Origin: Polaromonas sp.
GTDB taxonomy: Bacteria > Pseudomonadota > Gammaproteobacteria > Burkholderiales > Burkholderiaceae_C
Length of the DNA: 48,861 bases
NCBI RefSeq assembly: GCF_012927485.1
Contig: NZ_JABBPC010000025.1
Coordinates: 1 to 48,861, forward strand
Reading direction: 5' to 3'
Position 1 is the stretch's first letter, and the number at the start of each line of letters is the position of its first letter. The position numbers were made by a program, and so were the translations under genes. Under the pieces are notes generated by a model. The model saw only the letters and a program-made list of their open reading frames with translations, was not told where the DNA came from and ran no database searches. This document shows positions 16,874-24,705 of the stretch, in pieces.

Positions 16874-17158
16874 ATGAATAAAATCGAACCCATCTCTCGG
16901 CGAAAGATGATTTTGGACAGCAGCGTACGGGGTTCCATTATATTTTTGCCAATCGCTATCTTCTCAGCGTCAGTCAAAGCCGGTTCTTCCAATAAGGCCA
17001 TGCTTCATTATCAGGAAGACCCCAAAGATGGACAAATGTGCTCTGGATGCGCAGCCTTCACTCCTTCAGCTGCATCGGATGAGGGCAATGGTTCCTGCAA
17101 GATTGTTGGGGGGCCAGTGAAACTACGTGGGTGGTGTATAGCTTTTTCACCCCGTTGA
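16874..17158 (+). CDS. High-potential iron-sulfur protein (HiPIP), Tat-exported
   Basis: A 94-residue precursor of a small periplasmic [4Fe-4S] electron carrier. The N-terminus holds a twin-arginine signal (SRRKMIL, residues 8-14) with a hydrophobic stretch and cleavage near SVKA (residue 36), as expected for a protein exported folded with its cluster. The mature part has exactly four cysteines, C56, C59, C75 and C88, in the HiPIP spacing C-x2-C-x15-C-x12-C, with the usual Tyr (Y46) before them and the GWC..FSPR end. The ATG at 16874 has AGGA upstream; a TTG further upstream at 16811 is not needed. It lies 125 bp after the cytochrome-porin gene and shares its AT-rich composition. HiPIPs such as Iro from Acidithiobacillus have been linked to iron oxidation, and others serve reaction centres or oxidases. 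Confidence 0.9.
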   Translation: MNKIEPISRRKMILDSSVRGSIIFLPIAIFSASVKAGSSNKAMLHYQEDPKDGQMCSGCAAFTPSAASDEGNGSCKIVGGPVKLRGWCIAFSPR

Positions 17159-17242
17159 AAATCCAAGCGGGGAATTCCTCTCCACTAACCCAAAATTCTT
17201 AATGTTCCCGACGAAGCCGGGTAGACGTCCACCCCCAGTGGC

Positions 17243-17283
17243 AAAAACCCGCTGATATTTTTGTTGCGACGGTCAGCGGCTTT
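17243..17283. terminator. Candidate bidirectional terminator between HiPIP and hydrolase genes
   Basis: Inverted repeat CCGCTGA (17249-17255) / TCAGCGG (17273-17279) with a 17-nt loop. On the minus strand it is followed by GTTTTTG and on the plus strand by CTTTTG. It overlaps the stop codon of the minus-strand hydrolase and lies between two convergent genes. The loop is long for an intrinsic terminator, hence moderate confidence. Confidence 0.45.
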
Positions 17284-18277
17284 TGAAGGCATTCTGCTTT
17301 AGCAAAGCGTCATCCTCATAGACTCGCCCGAGCAGTCGGTTGAGCGCCGACAGCCGCTCAGGCTCGGTTGGTCGAAGCACCCCCTGATTCTGCAGGATCG
17401 TGATCAGCTTGGTCGGTGACACGTGCTTGTCACCAACGATCTCGACATGACCAGCACGCGCCTCGACCCGTCGCGCGCGGCCATCAGTTTCAACGGGCAG
17501 ACTACGCTGTTCGTCCAGGGAGAACACGTCGTCCGCCTCGACGCAACGCCCGTCTTTTTCGCGCCGGCAGCTGCCACGTTCGTCCGTATCGATCTTCAGA
17601 TAGCTACTCACTTGCGGCCGCAGCGCGCCCGGTTCGAGAATAAAGCGCGAGGAGTAGGTGATGTCAGCCCACTTGGCCCCCGTTATCAGGTAGCAAGTCG
17701 CTGGCAGCAGACCCAGCGTGAGCGGGTACAACCAGACCTTGCCGCAGGTCTGCGCCGCCGCTATGCCGGCAAAAGGGCCAGAGATGGTCACCAGGCGCAG
17801 ATCCGTCAGAGCAGACCCTGGCGCCGCCGTGAGCTCAAGTTCGGTCAGTGATTTGCGTGCGATCAGTGCACCCTGGCTGTGCCCGATCAGCGTGATTTGC
17901 GGCGATCGGGTTTGCGCAGCAAGTTGATCCACCGCGCGATGGAGATCAACAGCGCTGCGGGTGAGTCCGGCGCGGTCATCGTAACTGAAGCAGGCACTCT
18001 GTTGACCGTGGAACGCCAGGACTTGCGCCAAACCCCTAAACTCACCGGCAGAGCCGAAGCAACCGTGCACCAGCACATTAATCGGTTGACTGGAATCCAA
18101 ACGCAAACGGCGATCCGGATTGTCGGTGCAAGGCCCTAGGCCGGGGATGGAAAGCGTCACGTCTGCCGGTGGCAGGCGGCCGGTTTCAATCTCGAAATTC
18201 GCCGGGTCCAGCGGCTCACGCGAGGCGCAGCCGCCGAGCAAGGAAATTAGTGTGATGAGCGCGGCAAGATGCCTCAT
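17273..18277 (-). CDS. Alpha/beta-hydrolase lipoprotein
   Basis: A 334-residue exported lipoprotein with a signal peptide ending in the lipobox LLGGC (C17). An alpha/beta-hydrolase fold follows: the oxyanion region LVHGCFGSAGEF (residues 69-80), the nucleophile elbow IGHSQGAL with Ser134, and a likely catalytic His in VGDKHVSP near residue 280. It is probably an esterase or lipase-like enzyme at the membrane, with unknown substrate. It is on the same strand as, and downstream of, the transglutaminase/alpha-E/ATP-grasp operon, 96 bp after the transglutaminase gene, so cotranscription is possible but not assured. Confidence 0.82.
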   Translation of the reverse strand: MRHLAALITLISLLGGCASREPLDPANFEIETGRLPPADVTLSIPGLGPCTDNPDRRLRLDSSQPINVLVHGCFGSAGEFRGLAQVLAFHGQQSACFSYDDRAGLTRSAVDLHRAVDQLAAQTRSPQITLIGHSQGALIARKSLTELELTAAPGSALTDLRLVTISGPFAGIAAAQTCGKVWLYPLTLGLLPATCYLITGAKWADITYSSRFILEPGALRPQVSSYLKIDTDERGSCRREKDGRCVEADDVFSLDEQRSLPVETDGRARRVEARAGHVEIVGDKHVSPTKLITILQNQGVLRPTEPERLSALNRLLGRVYEDDALLKQNAFKSR

Positions 18278-18373
18278 GACCGACCTCGTGACGAAAGGGT
18301 AGATTTGCGAGTTTAAGGGCTTTTCGCCTCCGGCGTGTGCAGATCGTTTGGCGCAGAAATGCGCCCTAAAAAC

Positions 18374-19195
18374 TCAAACTGGCTGGATCGTAATCTTCAC
18401 ACTCATGGACTCCACGCCGCCGCCCTGCCGCACACCCTTGATCGGGGGGCAAGCGTTGTAGTCGGTACCCATGGCGAGTCGTATATGGCGTTCGTCAATC
18501 AGGCAACTGTGGGTCACGTCGATGCTGACCCATCGCCTGGAAGCCACATCGAGGCACACCTCCACCCAGGCATGACTCGCAAGGTCGGGCTCGTTGGCGG
18601 CGTAAAAATAGCCACTCACGTAACGGGCCGGAATGCTTAGGCTTCGGCATATCGCAACCATCACGTGGGCCTGGTCCTGGCACACGCCAGCACCTGCTTC
18701 AAAGGCCTCCAGCGCTGTGGTAGTCACGCTTGTGCTATATTTTCGATAGCTTACTACGTCAGCTATGCCTTGGCTAAGCGCTAAAAGCATACCCAAATCA
18801 ACCACGCTGGAGCCACTTATCGGACTCACGAAGCGACGGCCGAATTCAGCCAGTTTCGGATGCGGTCGCGCTAAATGCGTGGCGCGCAAATAGAAAAGAG
18901 GGTGTGGCAGGCTGTCCACATCGGTGAACTCGGCCACCCCCAACGTTTCGACATCGCCCGCTGCGTTGACAAGACTCCAGCGCACGTTGTCCGCGACCTT
19001 ACCGACAAAGGTGTAGGAATGAATGCTGTTACCAAAAGCATCGCACTGGGCAAAAAGCTTCTCGGGCGCACCGAGGCTCCAGAAATGAACCGTTTGCGCA
19101 GGGCCGGACTGCGGCGTCAGCCAGAGTGTTTGCAACGCGTAGCGCAGCGGCTCGGTGTAGCGATAGTCGGTGGTGTGCCTGACGTGCAGCTTCAT
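18374..19195 (-). CDS. Transglutaminase-like protein (ATP-grasp/alpha-E operon)
   Basis: A 273-residue cytoplasmic protein with the bacterial transglutaminase N-terminal beta-sandwich (MKLHVRHTTDYRYTEPLRYA) followed by a papain-like transglutaminase core. Catalytic residues are visible as Cys in GAGVCQDQAHVM, His in LASHAWVEV and Asp in SIDVTH. It forms an operon with the alpha-E gene (37 bp upstream) and the ATP-grasp gene, a trio conserved in many bacteria and often accompanied by the proteasome-like peptidase Anbu. It may act as a peptidase or amide-exchange enzyme on the product of the ATP-grasp ligase (inference). The stretch just before the catalytic Cys is encoded by a GCTAT/ATAGC repeat-like sequence. 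Confidence 0.92.
   Translation of the reverse strand: MKLHVRHTTDYRYTEPLRYALQTLWLTPQSGPAQTVHFWSLGAPEKLFAQCDAFGNSIHSYTFVGKVADNVRWSLVNAAGDVETLGVAEFTDVDSLPHPLFYLRATHLARPHPKLAEFGRRFVSPISGSSVVDLGMLLALSQGIADVVSYRKYSTSVTTTALEAFEAGAGVCQDQAHVMVAICRSLSIPARYVSGYFYAANEPDLASHAWVEVCLDVASRRWVSIDVTHSCLIDERHIRLAMGTDYNACPPIKGVRQGGGVESMSVKITIQPV
18734..18790 (+). repeat. Repeat-like sequence, copy 2 (inside transglutaminase gene)
   Basis: GCTATATTTTCGATAGC (18734-18750) forms a 5-bp stem, followed by TTACTACGTC and then GGCTAAGCGCTAAAAGC. On the coding strand it gives GVVSYRKYSTS-like residues with codons GTA, GTA and CGA, unusual for this genome. It fits a short dispersed repeat that I recall as common in Comamonadaceae genomes, with an AT-rich hairpin followed by an AAGCGCTA block. 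Confidence 0.45.
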
Positions 19196-19232
19196 GGTCA
19201 GAGCCTGAGGTTTCTCTTGAACAACGCACTGT

Positions 19233-20195
19233 TCAACGGGTAGCCGGCATCAAAAACTCACGGTTGATGTTCGCGCCAAGTTCGTTGACGCGGTCCAGAA
19301 ATTGCGTCAAAAAAGCATGCAGGCCCGTCGCCAGGATCTCGTCGATTCGGGCGTAGCGCAAATCAGCCCTCAATTTGCCCGCGCAACGCAGCGTTTCACT
19401 CGACGCGTCGCTGGTGACCATGGCAAGGTTGCTCATCACCTCGTTAAGGCAAGCCAACAAAGAACGCGGCATGTCGGCCCGCAAAATCAGTAATTCGGCC
19501 ACGCGCTCAGGTTTGACGACATCACGGTAGACCTTGCGGTAGACCTCAAAGGCCGAGACGCTGCGCAGGATCGCGCTCCAATGGTAAAAATCGTATTCCT
19601 GATCACTGTCGCTGCCGGCGCCAGCGGAATCGCTTTGCACGGCATGAAACTTCACATCCACCAGCCGGGCGGTATTGTCGGCACGCTCCAGAAAAGTACC
19701 CAGACGGAGAAAGTGGAACGCTTCGTCCTGCAACAGGGTGCCCAGCGTTACGCCGCGCGACAAGTGCGAGCGAAATTTGACCCATTCAAAAAACTGGCCA
19801 GGATTGCGCTCAAAATCACCTTGGCGCAACATGCGGATGACTTCAAGGTAAGTCTGGTTCTGCGTTTCCCACATCTCGGTGGTCAGCGTGCCCCGCACAG
19901 CGCGGGCGTTTTCGCGGGCGTTCTGCAGGCACGAAATAATGCTTGAAGAGTTTTTCTCGTCACGCACCATGAAGTCCATCACATCGCGCCGATTGATGCT
20001 GTCGCCATACTTGACGGCGTAGGGGACTTTCAGCTCGCTGATGCTGAGCAGGCCTTCCCATCCCAGTTGGGCCACCGCAGTGGATTGCGGCAGCAAGGAG
20101 GTCTGGTAGTTCACATCCAGCATGCGGGCGGTATTTTCAGCCCGCTCCGTGTAGCGAGACATCCAGAAAAGGTGGTCAGCAGTACGTGACAACAT
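19233..20195 (-). CDS. Alpha-E domain protein
   Basis: A 320-residue, all-alpha cytoplasmic protein of the alpha-E family (COG2307). The N-terminus MLSRTADHLFWMSRYTERAENTARM is the family hallmark, and a second similar motif occurs in FLRLGTFLERADNTARLVD. These repeated R-x-E-x-x-x-N-x-A-R-x segments likely form the conserved helical core. Function is unknown. The gene is nearly always beside a circularly permuted ATP-grasp gene, here only 2 bp away, and a transglutaminase gene, so the three products are thought to build or process a peptide-like tag. The tight spacing shows translational coupling. Confidence 0.93.
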   Translation of the reverse strand: MLSRTADHLFWMSRYTERAENTARMLDVNYQTSLLPQSTAVAQLGWEGLLSISELKVPYAVKYGDSINRRDVMDFMVRDEKNSSSIISCLQNARENARAVRGTLTTEMWETQNQTYLEVIRMLRQGDFERNPGQFFEWVKFRSHLSRGVTLGTLLQDEAFHFLRLGTFLERADNTARLVDVKFHAVQSDSAGAGSDSDQEYDFYHWSAILRSVSAFEVYRKVYRDVVKPERVAELLILRADMPRSLLACLNEVMSNLAMVTSDASSETLRCAGKLRADLRYARIDEILATGLHAFLTQFLDRVNELGANINREFLMPATR

Positions 20196-20197
20196 GG

Positions 20198-21700
20198 TTA
20201 GAGTTCTCCACCGTTTGACTGTGCCTGTGACGGTGATGGGTGTTGCCCCGGTGCTGCGGTGCCCGTTTGCAAAACCCAGGTGTCTTTGGTCCCACCGCCT
20301 TGTGATGAGTTAACTACCAGCGAGCCTTCTTTCAGCGCCACCCGCGTCAGGCCACCGGGCACTATTTGCACCTCTTTGCCGCTCAGCACGAAGGGCCGAA
20401 GGTCAATGTGGCGCGGTGCCACACCGCTTTCCACGTAAGTTGGACAGGTGGACAGACTCAGGGTGGGTTGGGCGATGTAGCCCGACGGGTTCGCCAGCAG
20501 CACCCGCCGAAAGTCTTCAATTTCTGCGCTGGTCGAGGCCGGGCCCACCAGCATGCCGTAACCGCCGGCCCCATGAACTTCCTTGACGACCAGGTCTTTG
20601 AGATTGGCCAAGGTGTACTGCAGGTCTTCTTTGTTTCGGCACAGGTAGGTCGGCACGTTCTTGAGGAGGGGTTTTTCTCCCAAATAAAACTCGATCATTT
20701 TCGGCACATAGGGATAAATCGACTTATCGTCTGCCACACCGGTGCCAATGGCGTTGCACAGCGAGACATTGCCGCTTCGATAGACGTTGAGCAAACCAGC
20801 GCAGCCCAGCGTGGAGGTTGGCCGAAAAGCCAGCGGATCGAGAGATTCGTCGTCCACCCGACGGTAAATCACGTCGACGCGTTTGGGGCCGCGCGTGGTG
20901 CGCATGTAGACAAAATTATCCTTGACGAAAAGGTCCTGGCCTTCGACCAGCTCTACGCCCATCTGCTGCGCCAAAAACGCGTGTTCAAAGTAGGCTGAAT
21001 TGAACATGCCGGGCGTAAGCACTACAACAGTAGGCTCGTCCGTGGCGGGGGGCGCCATGGCACGCAGCGTCTCCAGCAAAAGATCTGGGTAGTGCGCTAC
21101 CGGGGCGACGCGGTTCTCACTGAACAGTTCAGGAAACAGCCGCATCATCATCTTCCGGCCTTCCAGCATATAGCTCACACCACTGGCCACACGCAGGTTG
21201 TCTTCGAGCACGTAGTACTCGCCCTCTCCTTGCGCTCCGGGCGCGCGCACGATGTCAATGCCGCTGATGTGCGAGTAAATGTCGCCGGGTACGTTGACGC
21301 CCATCATCTCTGGACGGAACTGGGCATTCTGAAAGATCTGCTCGGATGGAATCACGCCAGCCTTGATAATTTCCTGCCCGTGGTAGACGTCGTGGATGAA
21401 TCGATTGAGGACTGTCACGCGTTGAATCAGCCCTTTTTCAATGCTAGCCCATTCATGCACCGGAATGATGCGCGGAATCAGGTCAAACGGGATCAGCCGC
21501 TCGGTGCCGGCACCGTCTTCATCTTTGTCGCCGTACACGGCAAAGGTAATGCCCACGCGGCGAAAAATCATTTCCGCTTCAACACGGCGAGCCTCCATCA
21601 TGTCCGCTGGCTGCATTGCCAGCCAGCGCTGGTAACCCTGGTAGTGCGCACGGACACTGGATGCCGTCGCATTCATCTCATCAAACGTCAGTCGGCTCAT
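20198..21700 (-). CDS. Circularly permuted ATP-grasp type 2 ligase
   Basis: A 500-residue predicted peptide or amide ligase of the circularly permuted ATP-grasp type (COG2308). Recognisable parts are TFAVYGDKDEDGAGTERLIPFDLIPRII, then RPEMMGVNVPGDIYSHISGIDIVR, YVLEDNLRVASGVSYMLE (metal/nucleotide binding), VVVLTPGMFNSAYFEHAFLA, and VKEVHGAGGYGMLVGP with PSGYIAQPTL as nucleotide-binding parts. The ATG at 21700 is preceded by GGAG; an internal Met at 21676 is an alternative. It is first in the operon with the alpha-E and transglutaminase genes. Proteins of this group are proposed to make short peptides or tags, but substrates are unknown. No Anbu proteasome-like gene is seen on either side. Confidence 0.92.
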   Translation of the reverse strand: MSRLTFDEMNATASSVRAHYQGYQRWLAMQPADMMEARRVEAEMIFRRVGITFAVYGDKDEDGAGTERLIPFDLIPRIIPVHEWASIEKGLIQRVTVLNRFIHDVYHGQEIIKAGVIPSEQIFQNAQFRPEMMGVNVPGDIYSHISGIDIVRAPGAQGEGEYYVLEDNLRVASGVSYMLEGRKMMMRLFPELFSENRVAPVAHYPDLLLETLRAMAPPATDEPTVVVLTPGMFNSAYFEHAFLAQQMGVELVEGQDLFVKDNFVYMRTTRGPKRVDVIYRRVDDESLDPLAFRPTSTLGCAGLLNVYRSGNVSLCNAIGTGVADDKSIYPYVPKMIEFYLGEKPLLKNVPTYLCRNKEDLQYTLANLKDLVVKEVHGAGGYGMLVGPASTSAEIEDFRRVLLANPSGYIAQPTLSLSTCPTYVESGVAPRHIDLRPFVLSGKEVQIVPGGLTRVALKEGSLVVNSSQGGGTKDTWVLQTGTAAPGQHPSPSQAQSNGGEL

Positions 21701-21860
21701 TAACTAGATCTCCAGCAAGGTTGGCGCACGGCATCACTTGGCGCGAAGAGGCACATCTCAGACCGCCCGAGCCTTTGTCTGCGGGGCTCTCGACGGGTCA
21801 TACCGAGGTTTCCCTGTAGCTTAGCAAGGTATAGGCCAGGTCGGCTCACTGGTCGCTTCT

Positions 21861-24416
21861 TTATAGATCAATCACATGCTGCCAGTAGCGCTTGTTTTCC
21901 TGACGCTGGCAGGTGATGTCGCCTGGCTTGATGCTCTGCCAGGTCGCAGCGCCGCACTGTGGCGACCTGATCACCCGAATGCCGCGCTCCCGATAGCGCG
22001 CCAGCACCGATTCGACCGGGTGGCCGAACCGGTTGCGATAACCTGCCTGGGCTAAAGCCAGTTGCGGCTGCACGGTATCCAGAAAGACCGCACTCGACGA
22101 GGTCTTGCTGCCATGGTGCGGCACCAGCAAAAAATCGGCTTTCACATTGGCAGCGCTGGCACCGGCGGACAACCTGAGTTCTTGCGGTGACTCAATATCT
22201 CCCACCAGTAGCGCCGTCCGGGTGCCGTTGGAAACGCGCAGGACACAGCTGAGGGCATTCGATTTATTCTTTACCTCGTAATCGGCGGTAGCGGGATGCA
22301 GCACTTCAAAAGTCACCGAGTCCCACTCCCAGCGCTGGCCCGCCGCGCAACGGGTCGACTTGCGCAACGCCTGCAGCTCGTGGCCGTCTTCAATCGAGCT
22401 CAGCAACTTCGCCTGCGGCTGCATGGCCAACACGGCAGCGGCGCCCCCGGTGTGATCGCTGTCCCGGTGGCTGAGCATCAGCACGTCCACCCGCTCGCCC
22501 AGCGCACGCAGGAGCGGCACGAGAACGCGGTTCCCGGCATCGCTTTCGCGTGAGAAACGCGGCCCGGTGTCGTACAGCAGGGTATGGCTGGCCGTGCGCA
22601 CCAAGACCGCATTTCCCTGTCCGATATCGGCGGCCAGCAACTCGAACTGCCCCGGTGCCGAACGCCCTGGTTGCCACAACAAAACAGGCAGCATCAGGGG
22701 GATGCCCAGCACCCGCCAGTGCCATGGCAAGCGCATGGCCATCAAACCGCCTCCCAGCACACCAAAGGCACCACACCAAAGCGGCGCTGCAGCGAGACTG
22801 AGGGAAGCCAGCGGCCAATTGGCAAGCCACTGAAGAAACATCGCCAGCAGGCTCACCGACCACGCAGCACCGTCCCACACCGGCGGCCAGAGCACGCCCA
22901 GCATCGCCAAGGGGGTCACGAGCAGCGTCACCCAGGGGATTGCCACCGCATTCGCCAGCAAGCCAACAAGGGAAACCTGATTGAACAGCAGCAGCGACAA
23001 CGGTGTCAGCGCCAGCGTGACGACCCACTGCTCTCGGGCGGCACGCCCCAGGCCTCCCATCAGTTGCGAAAGACGAGACCGCCAAAATCGGGGCGGCACT
23101 AAACGCCCTGAAGCGCGTTGAGATTCGGCTTTGGCGTGACCGGCCTCACGTTCGCCTGAAGCTGAGGCAAAGAGAACGCCCACCGCGACAAACGATAACC
23201 AAAACCCTGCCTGCATCAGCGCCCAGGGATCAAGGGCAACTACCACCGCCATGGCGAGCAGCCAGGTCTGCAACCAGGGCCACTGTTTTCCACTTTGCCG
23301 CAGCATCACCACCGTAGCGAGCATCCAGATGGTTCGTTGGGCCGGTACGCCCCAGCCCGAAAACAGCGCATACAAAGCGGCCAGAAAAAGCCCACCCAAT
23401 GCCCCGGCACTGGCGGCCGGTAGCGCCAGACACAGCCGGGGTGTCAGCTTGGCAGAGCGCCGCCAAAAGCTACTTAGAAGCAAAGAAGCAAGCCATGCAA
23501 ACATCGTGATGTGCAAGCCCGAAATACTCATGAGGTGGGCAACCCCGGTCGCGCGGAAGACATCCCAGTCGGCACGCTCAATGGCGTTTTGGTCGCCCAC
23601 GACCAAGGCTGCAAGCACACCGGCGACTTGCCGGTTTTCGACGCGCTCGAAAATCGCTTCCCGCACAGACTGACGGGCGCGCTCCACGGGGTGCTCCCAA
23701 CTGCTGGAGAGCTTCGCGGGCGGCGCATCATGCAGCCCGGCACGCACATAGCCGGTGGCCTGAATGCCCTGCTCCCACAGCCAGAGCTCGTAATCAAAAC
23801 CGTAGGGATTGCTGCCGCCGTGCGGCGCCTTGAGCCGCACCGTCATCTCCCAGCGCTCCCCGGCGCGCAGGGTTTGCGGCTGACGCTGCAACGCCAGCCC
23901 CGACTCGAAAGGATCCGCGTCTTGCGCCGACCCGCTTGGTGCGTCCCGCGCACCGAAGCCGGTATACCAGCCCAGCAAAATTTGCGGTGGCAAGGTCACC
24001 CGTTGCCCGTTAAGGTTGGCAGTTTCGAGGCGAAGGCGAAACCGAACGCCGTCATCGCCAAACTGCGGCATGGCCAGCACGCTGCCCGTCACCGCGATAT
24101 CGCGCCCTTCCAGCGCTGGGTTCAATGCAGTGACCTGAAACGTGCTGGCCCGCCAGCCGGTCAGACCGAAACCGAGCAACACGGCGACTACGAAAACAGC
24201 CAGACCCGCGCCACCTAGCGTCCTGTTTTTCAGAACCGTCGCACCACATACAGCAACCACCGCGGCACCGGCCAGCGCGGCAAGCAAACCATACCAGCCG
24301 CCAGGCCACAGGCTAGGCTGCTGCAGTTGCACCGCCACACCGGCGATGAAACCACTGAAAACAAGCCCCGGGCTGATCGCCCTCGCAGGGGATTTGCCCA
24401 AAACGGGTCGATCCAT
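21861..24416 (-). CDS. comEC: DNA internalisation channel ComEC/Rec2
   Basis: An 851-residue inner-membrane protein that conducts single-stranded DNA into the cytoplasm during natural transformation. Order: two N-terminal helices; a periplasmic OB-fold-like DUF4131 region (about residues 90-230); the multi-helix competence domain, with HLMSISGLHITMFAWLASLL and FSGWGVPAQRTIWMLAT; and a C-terminal metallo-beta-lactamase-like domain from about residue 585 with ADIGQGNAVLV, the metal motif SHRDSDHTGG and LLVPHHGSKTS. All three domains are full length, so it looks intact. GGAGG lies 4 nt before the ATG. Other competence genes are not in the window, so competence of the strain is plausible rather than shown. 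Confidence 0.95.
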   Translation of the reverse strand: MDRPVLGKSPARAISPGLVFSGFIAGVAVQLQQPSLWPGGWYGLLAALAGAAVVAVCGATVLKNRTLGGAGLAVFVVAVLLGFGLTGWRASTFQVTALNPALEGRDIAVTGSVLAMPQFGDDGVRFRLRLETANLNGQRVTLPPQILLGWYTGFGARDAPSGSAQDADPFESGLALQRQPQTLRAGERWEMTVRLKAPHGGSNPYGFDYELWLWEQGIQATGYVRAGLHDAPPAKLSSSWEHPVERARQSVREAIFERVENRQVAGVLAALVVGDQNAIERADWDVFRATGVAHLMSISGLHITMFAWLASLLLSSFWRRSAKLTPRLCLALPAASAGALGGLFLAALYALFSGWGVPAQRTIWMLATVVMLRQSGKQWPWLQTWLLAMAVVVALDPWALMQAGFWLSFVAVGVLFASASGEREAGHAKAESQRASGRLVPPRFWRSRLSQLMGGLGRAAREQWVVTLALTPLSLLLFNQVSLVGLLANAVAIPWVTLLVTPLAMLGVLWPPVWDGAAWSVSLLAMFLQWLANWPLASLSLAAAPLWCGAFGVLGGGLMAMRLPWHWRVLGIPLMLPVLLWQPGRSAPGQFELLAADIGQGNAVLVRTASHTLLYDTGPRFSRESDAGNRVLVPLLRALGERVDVLMLSHRDSDHTGGAAAVLAMQPQAKLLSSIEDGHELQALRKSTRCAAGQRWEWDSVTFEVLHPATADYEVKNKSNALSCVLRVSNGTRTALLVGDIESPQELRLSAGASAANVKADFLLVPHHGSKTSSSAVFLDTVQPQLALAQAGYRNRFGHPVESVLARYRERGIRVIRSPQCGAATWQSIKPGDITCQRQENKRYWQHVIDL

Positions 24417-24610
24417 TGCCGCCTCCGCAGTTATTATTTTTCAACCGCAAAATCGCCTTCTTCAACAGGCCCGCAACGCCAAAGCGCGACAAGCTTGCTG
24501 AACCCACCATTCGTCAGCAGGCCTGCCGACGAACCCGAGTCAACCGATCCAGCAGCCGATCGATTGTCCACTGCATTACGTTAAGATAAAACCCGAATGG
24601 CACCAGTGAA

Positions 24611-24657
24611 GCTATGTTTTCTATAGCGCGTTGCGTCCGGCTTGTGTCCACTAGCGA
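24611..24657 (+). repeat. Repeat-like sequence, copy 3 (intergenic, comEC-ridA)
   Basis: GCTATGTTTTCTATAGC (24611-24627) with a 5-bp stem, followed by GCGTTGCGTCC and GTGTCCACTAGCG. It is the only clearly intergenic copy in the 289-bp gap 24417-24705, which otherwise shows no gene. TTGTGT at its right end and TATAAA at 24667-24672 could act as a loose promoter for the RidA-family gene (spacer 19 bp). Confidence 0.45.
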
Positions 24658-24705
24658 CCGATTCATTATAAATTCCATTTAAATTCATATTCAAAGGAAA
24701 TCACC

